From NCBI GenBank assembly GCA_021030915.1, contig JAGEMR010000007.1:62001-126000 (forward strand): DNA of 64,000 nt. Direction: 5' to 3'. Each line of letters starts with the position of its first letter. Within the stretch, counting starts at the first letter, position 1. The position numbers and the translations under genes were made by a program. Positions 54,980-64,000 of the stretch are shown here, in pieces. The notes under the pieces are model-generated. The model searched no databases and had not been told where the DNA came from. It saw nothing but the letters and a program-made list of their open reading frames with translations. The stretch comes from Astrothelium macrocarpum. Its lineage: Eukaryota; Ascomycota; Dothideomycetes; Trypetheliales; Trypetheliaceae.

Positions 54980-56484
54980 ATGTCGCTCTTTGCCAATCCA
55001 AACACGAGCAACAATAAGCCAAGCTTATTTGCGAATTTAAATTCTTCTCAAAATCAGCAATCTCAACCACAGCAGACTTCTAGCCTATTCGGCACTCCTT
55101 CGTCTCAGCCACAACAAACGTCCAGTTTATTTGGTGCCTCGACTTCGCAACCGCAGCAGACTTCTAGCATATTTGGAACTTCAACATCACAGCCTCAACA
55201 GCAGCAAGGCACAGCCCAAGTAGGTATTGTCATTTGCGGCACCTCCCAGACTAAACAGTTGTAGGGCTCAAATCTGTTTTCTGGCTTTGGCCAGCCACAA
55301 CAACAGCAGCAGCAGCAAGCTCCACAACAATCCCAAGGTGGGAGTCTCTTTGGTGCATCAAACCAACCGGCACAAAACGCAAGTCTTTTCGGCTCTACGC
55401 AGCAGCCGCAACAGAACACTGCACAGGCTGGAAGCCTCTTTGGCAATGCTGGGACAAGCGCACAAAACAATCAATCCGTCTTTGGAGGCTCTGTCTTTGG
55501 CTCCTCCCAAAACCAGCCTGCTCTTCAACAATCCCGACTAGGATGGAACCCCGGTAGTAGCATTGCACCACGTAAGTCCTCTCCCCTCCGCTCCTCTCCT
55601 CTCTATCCATCCAACCCCACTAACCCACCTCCCCCCCCTTTTCCAGGCGAAAAAACCATCCCCGAACAAATGGAAACCCTCCTCCACAAATGGTCACCCA
55701 CCTCCCCCTCCTGCGCACTAACCACCTACTTCTACAACTCCGTCCCGCCCGACCACACCCCCTACTACCACCCACCCGCCGACGAAGACCCCGCAGCATG
55801 GGAAGCCGCGCTCTCACGCAAGCCGACCCCGTCCTCGATCCCCGTGCTCGCCAAGGGCTTCGCAGCGATCGGCGAGCGGCTGCGCATCCAAGTCGCAGCA
55901 GTCGGCGCGCTCCAAGCGCGTCTGCACGAGATCAACAACAGCGTGTCCGCGATGCTGGCGCAGCACGAGCTGGCGCTGTCGGTGCGCGCCGCGGACGCGC
56001 GCCGCCGCCATGCCGCGCTTGCGCAGCGCTGTCTCGCGCTCGCCGGCAGGGTGCAGACGCTGCGGAACCGCGGGTATGCGATGGATGCCGCCGAGGAGGA
56101 GCTGCGGAAGAAGTTGGCCGTGTTGGAGAGGCGTGTGGCGGATCCCAGGGTCGCGGGCAGGCAGGAGGAGATTTGGGCGCGCATGGTGAGTGTGAGGGAG
56201 AGGGCGAGGGTGTTGGCGGTGGAGGCGGAGCGGGTGGGGGAACGGGTTGGGGGGGAGGGGGTGGGGTTGGATGAGGAGGTGATTGGGAAGACGAAGAAGG
56301 TGAGTTGTTTGGTTCTGGGGTTGAATTGAGAATATGAATGCTGACTGGGGGGTGTGTGTGCTAGATTCTGAGTGATTATGATTCGCAGCTGGGACATTTG
56401 AGAAAGGAGGTTGATCAGATTCGAAAGGAGTTTGAGGAGTGGGAGAAGAGCACGAAACCGGGAGCAGAGTTGAATGGTGATTAA
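54980..56484 (+). CDS. nup57: FG nucleoporin Nup57/Nup54
   Basis: Exons 54980-55219, 55265-55571, 55647-56299, 56365-56484; 439 aa. A channel nucleoporin of the Nsp1-Nup57-Nup49 (Nup62-54-58) complex. Seen: about 180 residues of FG/GLFG-type repeats (SLFGT, SLFGA, SIFGT, VFGGSVFGS) separated by Gln/Ser/Asn-rich spacers with short poly-Gln. The structured part follows: REKTIPEQMETLLHKWSPTS, YFYNSVPPDHTPYY, then long Ala/Arg/Glu-rich coiled coil and a C-terminal helix LSDYDSQLGHLRKEVDQIRK. Exon 3 lies in a GC island (C-rich to about 55960, G-rich after about 56090). Confidence 0.92.
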
Positions 56485-56645
56485 GGGGTTGATTTCTATT
56501 TGCTTCGGATATTGTACATTATTTTACATGTAGCGCCTTCCCGTTGCTCTCGAGTCATCCTTCCTACTGGCCTGCTTGTTCCGGAAAGGAGTCTCGTCTG
56601 CACTCGAATTCAGGCACGGTGTTTAAAATGGCGGCTTCGAGGATC

Positions 56646-56968
56646 TCAAATGAGTTTTGAAATGTATTCAAAGGCGAATGGCGCTGTGATAAATAAGCAT
56701 ATGAGCGGAAGGGTAGTAAGCTTTGTACATACAAAAATAGAGTGCGACGCATGTGAGGGCAGCTACTTGCAGATCTTGGCCTGCTTTTGCTTCTGCTGCC
56801 TACGAACGAGATGAATTAGTCTTTGAACAATTCTTGCTGCAGTTTAGGATGAGGATCAGAAAAGGTAAATACCTCTAATTCGGCCTTACTGGGTGGAGGT
56901 GGAGCTGCGACAGAATTAGCTCAATGTTGGTAATCGAGTCGTATAGAACACTTACGTCCGCCGAACAT
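56646..56968 (-). CDS. tom5: TOM5, small subunit of the mitochondrial outer-membrane translocase
   Basis: Four exons on the minus strand: 56968-56956, 56904-56873, 56799-56733, 56683-56646; 49 aa. It was reconstructed from splice sites, because no exon is long enough to stand out as an open frame. The protein starts MFGGPPPPPSKAELE, has an acidic cytosolic N-terminus (AAEAKAGQDLQ), one tail-anchor TM (VAALTCVALYF) and ends SPFAFEYISKLI. Yeast Tom5 likewise starts MFG, has an acidic soluble part and a single C-terminal helix with a SP motif. All three junctions fall in phase. Small TOM subunits are commonly missed in annotations. Confidence 0.85.
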
Positions 56969-57257
56969 GGTAATCTGAGAGCGCTGAAATCTGATTTCTG
57001 GGGAGGTGAAGGGCCGAGAATGCTGTGTAACATTTGATATCTGATCATTCTGATGCTAGCTTAGGAGCTCTCGGCGCGGACCTTCTTTTCTCCGCGGCGC
57101 GACTTGCTGCTCTATTGTTCTTTCTCAACTCCGTCTGCTCTCGCTCCTCTTCACACCTCACTTGCTCTGTGCACTTTCCATTTACTCCCGCTGTCAAATC
57201 CTATCTCCCGAGGTCCTTTTTCTCTAATTTCACAAAAGTCTTGATAACAAACGAATC

Positions 57258-58726
57258 ATGGAGGACGTTGAACCTTACGAAGGCCCTCCCAATGGCGAAC
57301 CGTCTCCTGAAGCCGGCCATGATCCAGATGATCCACTTAGACCAGAAGTCGAAGAAGAGGATGCTACTCGAACTCCGCCATTAGCAGATCCGCATCAGGA
57401 CATGGATGCCGTAGAGGACAAAGCAGAGCTCTCCGACAATGACTCTGACGTCCTCTCCGAAGTAGACGAAGCCCAATTCGAGGACTTTGATCCCGCAAAC
57501 ATTGCTATTGATGAGCGACCTGCCATTGCTGTAGACGAATCCAACGTGGGCTTGATTGGTGTCCATAGACGCAAAAAGGGAGAAGACGAAGACAAGCCTA
57601 GGAAGAAGAAGAAAGAGAGTAGGAGGGAAAAACCCAAGAAGAATCGAAAGAAGCGTGATCATGATGATGATTTTGAAGGTGGAGAAGAGATTGAGGGCAA
57701 GCGCGCACGAAAGTCAAAGGACACTGAGCGAAGGGATCGCCCACGTCCCAGGAAAGCCACTCCGGAAGTTGAGAATGACGAGCACTTGACCCCAGAAGAG
57801 AGAAGAAAGAAAGCTCTTGACAGAGCGATGGACGAAGCACTAAAGAATCCCAACAAACGCAAGCGAAGAAAGGACGGAATTGTACGTTTTCAAATTCTCA
57901 TTACCATTCCTCACTTAAACACTAACATCCTTCCCAGGACCTCTCAGAAATGGCCGACGCTGAAATCGAAGATATGCGCCGCCGCATGGCCGAAGCCGCA
58001 CAAGCCGACACCGAGTCACGCAAAGACAACAAACCCGCCATGCAAAAACTGCGCATGCTCCCCGAAGTCGTCGCCCTGCTCAACCGCAACACGCTGCAAT
58101 CCTCGCTCGTCGACCCAGACATCAACCTCCTCGAAGCGGTCCGCTTCTTCCTCGAGCCGCTCGACGACGGCTCGCTGCCCGCGTACAACATCCAGCGCGA
58201 CCTGTTCGCGGCGCTCGCCAAGCTCCCCATCACCAAAGACGCCCTCGTCGCGTCGGGCATCGGCAAAGTCACCCTGTTCTACACCAAATCCCCCAAGCCG
58301 GAACCGCTCATCAAGCGCCAGGCCGAGCGGCTGCTGGGCGAGTGGACCCGCCCCATCCTCAAGCGCTCCGACGACTACCGCAAGCGCGTCATGCAGGAGG
58401 TCGAGTACGACCAGCTGTCGCAGCCGCTCGCGGCCCGCTCGTCGCAACCGGACAGCGGCAGGGGTGTTGGTGGCGGTGCGAGTGGTAGTAGCCAGGCGGC
58501 GGCGGCGGCGGCGGCGGCTGCGGCTGCGAGACAGCGGGCGTTGGCGACGCCGACTCTGACGAATCGTGCGCGCATGGAGGGGTCGGGTTTGTCGAGCTAC
58601 AGTATTGCGCCGAGGAATAGTATCCCTGCGCAGAATCCGTATGCGAAGCCGATGGGCGCGAGTAGTGATGCGCAGTTTAGGCGGCTGAAGGCGAGGCAGA
58701 TGGCGAAGGGGAAGTTGGGTCGGTGA
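57258..58726 (+). CDS. spn1: Transcription elongation factor Spn1/IWS1
   Basis: Exons 57258-57881 and 57938-58726; 470 aa. It interacts with Spt6 and RNA polymerase II in the nucleus. Seen: an acidic disordered N-terminus (about 110 aa), a Lys/Arg-rich NLS region (KPRKKKKESRREKPKKNRKK), then the TFIIS N-terminal-type domain. Within it are MQKLRMLPEVVALLNRNTLQ, LLEAVRFFLEPLDDGSLPAY, LPITKDALVASGIGKVTLFY and QAERLLGEWTRPILKRSDDY. A C-terminal tail carries a poly-Ala run and ends RRLKARQMAKGKLGR. Exon 2 is a GC island, C-rich to about 58420 and G-rich after. Confidence 0.94.
58495..58528 (+). repeat. GCG trinucleotide run encoding poly-Ala in IWS1
   Basis: A near-perfect GGC/GCG triplet run of about 11 units sits in frame in the disordered C-terminal tail of IWS1, so length changes would be tolerated. 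Confidence 0.85.
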
Positions 58727-59573
58727 GGGAGGATCTTGAGGAAACGTTGGGTGGCTTACGGGTGTGATTTCCACGCTTGGTAGTGGAAACGTGGAGTTTT
58801 GAAGTTTTAGGCTCTTTAGATTGTATCATGTGTTCTATTGCATGACGGTGGCGCATTGGGCACAAGACGGATCATTTATTGACTCTGAGGGAGAGAGTTT
58901 AGGAGTGCCATCCTACACGTGCCATTCCAGCAAAGATTTGCTATCTTGCAGCTGTTCGATTGTTTAAGGTTTCAGATACTATAATGCAATCTCGAGTACG
59001 GTTTGCAAGCATAAGCGATAATATCCATAGAAGTGATGATATCCATTGCCATCATTTGTTACATCAAGTCGGTTTTGCACAAGCCATTACGTGGCAGTCA
59101 TAGACTAATTACTACATGACTGATTTTAAGAGAAAAGGCATTGTGGTAACGAATGAATTCATTTGTTTATATACGCATCCGCATTGGAGTACGTGTTCTG
59201 CATCCATATTTACTAATTCATGCTGACACTGAGTGTCTGTTGCCCACTCCAAATACAATGACCCTCTAGTTAATACTCCTGAGCTTTGAGCAACTCGAAC
59301 AATGTTACCAGCAACAGATACCTCAAAATCGACGACACCTCTCATACAGGTAACAGTCCATCAGTACCAAATTATCAACATCGTAGAAGTGGTATCTTCA
59401 ATGAAAAAAACGACATGTTTTGAAATCAACCAATCAGAAAGGAGCGCTTGCCGACATGCGACGTGACTAAAACATCGTATCGAAAAGTTATGTATAAGAA
59501 GTTTCGTAAAAGATCAAATGCATGACCGTGAAATGTACTTTTGATTTGATTTCCTCCGTCGCTATACTTTTGT
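58727..59573. other. Convergent 3' flanks of IWS1 and alpha-1,3-glucan synthase
   Basis: About 0.85 kb, AT-rich. Short open frames only. Confidence 0.55.
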
Positions 59574-62500
59574 TCAAGGTTTGCTCAGTTGCTCCTTGCG
59601 GAAGAAGACAAGGAAGCCAACAGAGACTGCACCCTGGAAGAGCAAGGCGATCCAGAACCATGGCTGGCTGAGTCCATTTGTGACGCCACCTGCGAAGCTT
59701 GGGAAGACAGTCGCAGGACCAAGGGCATTGGGAGCAGCGGCTCTGGAGATGATGGTGCCAACGGAACCGATGACTTGGGCGGCGATGAGGGTGAAGGTGA
59801 TGTGGAACCGCGTCAAGGTCTGTAAAAGAATCATGCCGAATCCGACGCCCTGCAGCGAATCTAGCACACCAAGCCAGAGCCACAGACCGCGGCCGAGCAG
59901 TGCCGATGCAACTGGTCCACCCGCCCAAGGAAGGTAGAAGCCAATATTCGACGTCGCCCACAGCATCTGACACCATCTTGGCGCACCAAGACCGATGGCG
60001 AAGATGGGCAGGATCCAAGTGTAAATAGTGGCAAGACGAGAGAAGAGGAAGAGGAGGGCCGCCCAGACGATGATGAAGAAGAAGATGATTAAAAGAACAA
60101 TAGCCCATGCAGGCGCCCACTTTGAGGACCAGAGATACTGCCAGTTACGGCCATAAAGGGAGGAGAGCCAGAAGTTTTGAATGAAGACAGCGACAAAGAA
60201 CCATAGGATGATTTTACGGCGAACGAGACCTTTGTAAAAGGATGGGACAGCGCCAGGAGCTTGACGGTAGTAGTCTGGTAGGCCGAAAAAGAGCGCGAGA
60301 CCGATAATCCATAAGAGAACGGCAATGGGGATGGTAATGCCTGTCACGGCTCCAGCGCTGAGCGATGTCGTGGCGCCTGTGCCAGAACTTTGGACATTGG
60401 CCAATTTGGCGCCCCAAGCCCAGAGCGCGACAATGTAAATTTGTTGAGTGCCCTGGATGACGCAGGCACGGAAACCCCAGGTCTTGACTGGTGCAGTACC
60501 CAAGCTACCAAAGTTTTGAGCAAAGAAGAATGAACCGCTGGCAGAGGCGACGGCATAGAAAGCTTTGGCGACGTTTTGAACCCAGCCTCTTGAATCGTAG
60601 CTGGCTCCATATGGTGCGACGCCGAGTAGGAAGAAAGCAGCACCATAAAAGAGCCATGGAAGCCCGAGGACATAGATTGACTTTAATGATCGAAAGACTG
60701 CCCACCAGATGATTGATGCTGCAAGATAGATGCAGGCGATGGTATAGAGCTCTGTAGCCGGTTCACCAACTTGACCAGTAAGAAGAGTGATTTGGTAAGA
60801 GTTTGCCGCAAGGATCTGACCAAGAGCAAGCAAAAAGGCATAGATTGGCCAGTCACCGATTTTGGTGCTCAGGACCCTCTTCACCCCAGTAGGTGGCTTG
60901 TAGTTTGATGGGAGCAAGAACTGGCCAAAGCCTTCATCCTCTGTGCCGTTGCTATTAGTGTTGCTATTCGTTCGGCTAACAGGGCTTTCGCTGCTCCCAA
61001 CTGTTTCGTTGAAGATGGATCCGGCGGGTGAGTTGACTCGAGATGCGTGCTTTGACATTCTGGCATCATGTAGACGATTGAACCAAGCCTTTTCACTCTT
61101 GGCAAGATATTCTTCGATGCAGAGAGGACCTTCTGATGTTTTGCCGCTGAGATCATCCAGCTTGGTCTCAAAGGTTCGGTAATAAAGACCTGTAGGATCG
61201 GTGAAGAATGGTAGCAGATCCTGGGGTTCCTTGTTCTCCTTTTCATGAAGCACTGACTCAAGGCTGAGATTCAAATCTTTTGGGCGAACTGGCTCAAGTT
61301 GGGTTGGAGTCACTTCACGAGGCGTTCCAGGTGTCGATTCTGGGAGAACCAGAGGAGGAACAAAGGATGATGCCGGCGGATGGCGCGCATGCACAGGATG
61401 CGGCACGGAAATTCCACCAGATCGCTCATCAACGTCAGAAAGAATTCGTGTGGCGTATGGATCATGACGCAAAAACTCCATGTTTATACGTGATTGTCTC
61501 TTGCTCGCCTCTGCTTGCTCGGCACTCAAAAAGTATTCTTCAGCGTTATTGGTAGCTGCATGTTGCTCGGCAGCAGGCTCCTCCATGACAGCATCAATTC
61601 TACCGGATTGGTTGGGGAAAGCGCTGGGATAGATGCTACTTGCAAGACTTCTGAGACTAGCATTACGTGGAATGCCATGACCAGGGCCAGTCTTTCTGCC
61701 AAGAGAATAAGCAAAAGGAGCATCATGTGAAGAGTTTCCTTCTCTCGTCGGACTAGATTCTCGGGTGGTCGGAGCACTGTTGCGAGGCGAAATCATCCGG
61801 GGTGTTTGCCAACCGCTTCTGGGAGTTTGATATCCACTTGCCAACTGAGATGCATCTCTTGGCGTCTGCCAGCCGCTTCTGGGTGTGCCTGGAGTAGACC
61901 ATCCAGACATGCGTTTGGTTTCGCGCTTCTGGAACATTTTGATCGATGTAGCTTGGAGAATTTCAAGATCTTCTTTCCATTGCGAAACAGGGAATCGCTG
62001 TTTGGCAGAGCGAGCTCTCATGATTGCTCGAAGATCTGGTTTTGCAGCAAGCGCTCCCTGGATGGCCGTCTTGAATTGCCTTACAAGATGTTTGGTTGAC
62101 ATTGACTCAATGGTAAACCACCAGCCAGGAACCTGTCCCAAGCCACCAACCCGAGCTCCAACGCCAAGAGCACCTTTGCGCCCAAATTCAACAGCAACGA
62201 GCCCAAAGGGTTCGTCTCGTGAAGGAATGAGGGCAAAGTCAGCACCGCTGAAGATGAAAGGTGGAAGCGCAGTGAATTCTGGCTTTGAATAGACTCGTCC
62301 AGGATATTTCTTCATCATCTTATCCAGTTTCAAGGCGGCAAACTTGCCATACAAATCAATCACTGGACCGACACAAAGAAGTTGCACATGTGGATGCTGT
62401 TCCAATATGGCTGGAAAGACATCTGCAATGAGATCGATACCTTTTTGCATTGACCACCGTCCGACAAAGACGAAAAGATCGGCGTCTGCGCGTTGATCCA

Positions 62501-64000
62501 GGCCAGCCCATTCTTGTGCTTGGCGCTTGAGGTCCGGTCTGGTTAATTCGTAGTTTTGGTCCACGGTCACTGAGTTTGGATCGACATGTTGCTTATCCCA
62601 CTGTTCGAGATCAGAGGGATCGGGATTTGGCAGAGCACCGACACGCTTGAGACCCCAAAAGATGGGATACCGAGCAAATGACCGTTTACCATATTTCTTG
62701 GAGACCCCGACCGCGCCAAAGCCGCTTTGATTGATGCGCAAGACGCTGGCGCCGGCATGGAGAAGATTGAATATTTCACCGAATTGTACGTATTGTTGAA
62801 CAACATCTTCTGGAAGGTTGAAAACGGAGCATATTTCTTGTCTTTCCTTGGCAGAACGCATGGGCCATAAACCTTGAAATTCGGCATTGTGGAGGGACAA
62901 ACAGCAAGGAAGCTTTTCTGGCAGATGATAGAGAGGAGCAATGGTTCCGTGATAGTCGTTGATGTGATATAGATCAATATGAAATCTTGTCATGGCTTGA
63001 GCAATGCATTGATTCCAGGCAGAGTAGTAAATGGCGGATTCCAAATCATCCATGCGTGGTGGATATGGTTCAGCTTTGGTCTGTTTGCGGAAGATTGGTG
63101 CGTCAAGAAGGACGTAGGTGATGTTGTTGAGAAAGTGATACTGAACTTGAATCTCGTACGTCTTGCCCATGATCGTGACAACAAAGGGATCAGTGCGTTC
63201 ATCCTCGGGATACTCAATGTCGCCGACACAAGGTACAACCCAGACAAGGTTTTGATGAGCAAGGTGCTTGCCCATTAGTTGAGCCATCACGCCAAGACCA
63301 CCAATCTTGACTTTAATCTTCCAGTCCTCGATATCATATTCAATTGTTCCAATCAAGACGGTTCGCTTGCGTACATTTGCACCAACCTCCCCATATTGGG
63401 TAGTTGGTCTGAGGATATCCGTTGGAGACGGTGGAGTGATTTCTTCAATCTTTTCGGACATTATCTTGGCAGAAGAAAAGGCACGAGACATACGTGCAGG
63501 CAAGAAAGGCTTCGGATTAGTAAGACCGACTTGGTTGAACTTGACTTGGCAAAAGATTCTCAGATAAAGCCAGACTGCAACACAGGCCATGAGGATTGGT
63601 ACCAAGGCAAATAATATCCAGATTGCCAATTGAACATATCGAGATCCGACTGGAATTAGAGAGTAGCGCAGAGACCCATCATCGACCTGGATGCGATATG
63701 CTAGGTATGGAGAAGGCGGACCATGGTCAGTAATGTTGACAACCGATTCTTGAAGAGAAAGCGGAGGTATCCGATCAAGCACGGTATCATTATCAACGTC
63801 ACCATATGCCAAGGTCTGATCAGGTTCACCATCTGGATTCATACCCCAAACATTGACTTGGAACTGGGCAGGCCATTCGGTCAAAAAGTCAAAATTCCAT
63901 TTGCCTTGAGAGTCTTGCTTCATCGTGTTTTCCATACCCGCATCATAACCATACTCGTTCCAGGGTCCATGTAAGAAGATATGTGGAAATCGTCGAGGTG
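59574..64000 (-). CDS. ags1: Alpha-1,3-glucan synthase, C-terminal part (N-terminus outside window)
   Basis: The frame is open to the window edge (PHIFLHGPWNEYGYDAG lies upstream of the Met at 63935), so at least 1475 of the usual 2400 residues are here. It makes cell-wall alpha-1,3-glucan at the plasma membrane. Order seen: the end of the extracellular amylase-like part, one TM (YVQLAIWILFALVPILMACV), then the cytosolic starch-synthase-type GT5 domain. That domain has KVKIGGLGVMAQLMGKHLA, LYHINDYHGTIAPLYHLPEK, FVFVGRWSMQKGIDLIADVF and ALIPSRDEPFGLVAVEFGRK. A Ser/Thr/Pro-rich linker containing SGWQTPR repeats and a C-terminal multi-TM region proposed to export the chain follow. No introns lie in this portion. 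Confidence 0.96.
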   Translation of the reverse strand, partial: PRRFPHIFLHGPWNEYGYDAGMENTMKQDSQGKWNFDFLTEWPAQFQVNVWGMNPDGEPDQTLAYGDVDNDTVLDRIPPLSLQESVVNITDHGPPSPYLAYRIQVDDGSLRYSLIPVGSRYVQLAIWILFALVPILMACVAVWLYLRIFCQVKFNQVGLTNPKPFLPARMSRAFSSAKIMSEKIEEITPPSPTDILRPTTQYGEVGANVRKRTVLIGTIEYDIEDWKIKVKIGGLGVMAQLMGKHLAHQNLVWVVPCVGDIEYPEDERTDPFVVTIMGKTYEIQVQYHFLNNITYVLLDAPIFRKQTKAEPYPPRMDDLESAIYYSAWNQCIAQAMTRFHIDLYHINDYHGTIAPLYHLPEKLPCCLSLHNAEFQGLWPMRSAKERQEICSVFNLPEDVVQQYVQFGEIFNLLHAGASVLRINQSGFGAVGVSKKYGKRSFARYPIFWGLKRVGALPNPDPSDLEQWDKQHVDPNSVTVDQNYELTRPDLKRQAQEWAGLDQRADADLFVFVGRWSMQKGIDLIADVFPAILEQHPHVQLLCVGPVIDLYGKFAALKLDKMMKKYPGRVYSKPEFTALPPFIFSGADFALIPSRDEPFGLVAVEFGRKGALGVGARVGGLGQVPGWWFTIESMSTKHLVRQFKTAIQGALAAKPDLRAIMRARSAKQRFPVSQWKEDLEILQATSIKMFQKRETKRMSGWSTPGTPRSGWQTPRDASQLASGYQTPRSGWQTPRMISPRNSAPTTRESSPTREGNSSHDAPFAYSLGRKTGPGHGIPRNASLRSLASSIYPSAFPNQSGRIDAVMEEPAAEQHAATNNAEEYFLSAEQAEASKRQSRINMEFLRHDPYATRILSDVDERSGGISVPHPVHARHPPASSFVPPLVLPESTPGTPREVTPTQLEPVRPKDLNLSLESVLHEKENKEPQDLLPFFTDPTGLYYRTFETKLDDLSGKTSEGPLCIEEYLAKSEKAWFNRLHDARMSKHASRVNSPAGSIFNETVGSSESPVSRTNSNTNSNGTEDEGFGQFLLPSNYKPPTGVKRVLSTKIGDWPIYAFLLALGQILAANSYQITLLTGQVGEPATELYTIACIYLAASIIWWAVFRSLKSIYVLGLPWLFYGAAFFLLGVAPYGASYDSRGWVQNVAKAFYAVASASGSFFFAQNFGSLGTAPVKTWGFRACVIQGTQQIYIVALWAWGAKLANVQSSGTGATTSLSAGAVTGITIPIAVLLWIIGLALFFGLPDYYRQAPGAVPSFYKGLVRRKIILWFFVAVFIQNFWLSSLYGRNWQYLWSSKWAPAWAIVLLIIFFFIIVWAALLFLFSRLATIYTWILPIFAIGLGAPRWCQMLWATSNIGFYLPWAGGPVASALLGRGLWLWLGVLDSLQGVGFGMILLQTLTRFHITFTLIAAQVIGSVGTIISRAAAPNALGPATVFPSFAGGVTNGLSQPWFWIALLFQGAVSVGFLVFFRKEQLSKP

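Overview
The window is nuclear DNA from a filamentous ascomycete (Pezizomycotina; a leotiomycete is my guess, not demonstrated). The evidence is short GT-AG introns (mostly 47-126 bp) with CTRAY-like branch sites, alpha-1,3-glucan synthase, an Hda1-type deacetylase with an Arb2 tail, GPI-anchored thaumatin-like and Ser/Gly/Pro wall proteins, and fungal-style TOM5, complex I and COX subunits. I see no operons, tRNA or rRNA genes, CRISPR arrays or intact transposons. Exon junctions were worked out by hand from splice sites, reading phase and family conservation, without transcript data.

Layout. 1-4184: 3' part of a large GPI-type wall protein. 5297-7060: sulfatase. 7376-9416 (-): membrane-anchored lectin-like protein. 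10448-12096: Tad3-like tRNA deaminase subunit with an inserted ZZ-type zinc finger and an in-frame TAG. 12543-13855 (-): membrane-anchored cupredoxin. 13.9-16.0 kb: no convincing gene. 16063-18588 (-): Hda1. 19873-21118 (-): GAPDH. 22535-23267: COX subunit IV family. 23981-24877 (-): Rab4-like GTPase. 25257-27613: CTL/PNS1 transporter. 28199-30187: SelO. 30791-32502: kinase pseudogene carrying a 223-bp tandem duplication. 32.5-36.0 kb: gene-empty. 36053-38050: bZIP factor. 39157-42300: long-form tRNase Z with an open, AUG-less 5' extension. 42523-43634 (-): four-TM SUR7/PalI-like protein. 44031-45372 (-): thaumatin-like protein. 45976-47986: M24B peptidase. 48332-48940 (-): PRKRIP1-like protein. 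49294-51013: phosphoglycerate-mutase-family protein. 51400-58726: a dense block of uS2, uS15m, NDUFA8, Nup57/54, the 49-residue TOM5 and Spn1/IWS1, arranged as three short divergent pairs. 59574-64000 (-): alpha-1,3-glucan synthase, cut by the window end.

Functional themes. Respiration and mitochondria are well represented (COX IV, NDUFA8, TOM5, uS15m, SelO, tRNase Z). So are cell surface and wall (the 5' wall protein, lectin-like protein, cupredoxin, SUR7-like protein, thaumatin-like protein, glucan synthase), tRNA processing (Tad3, tRNase Z) and transcription or splicing (Hda1, bZIP, IWS1, PRKRIP1).

The most unusual signal is compositional. At least twelve GC-rich coding islands, mostly in the 3' parts of genes, each have a C-rich left arm and a G-rich right arm on the plus strand, whichever way the gene runs. 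Other leads are the ZZ insertion and nonsense codon in Tad3, the AUG-less tRNase Z leader, and the transition-rich duplication in the kinase pseudogene.
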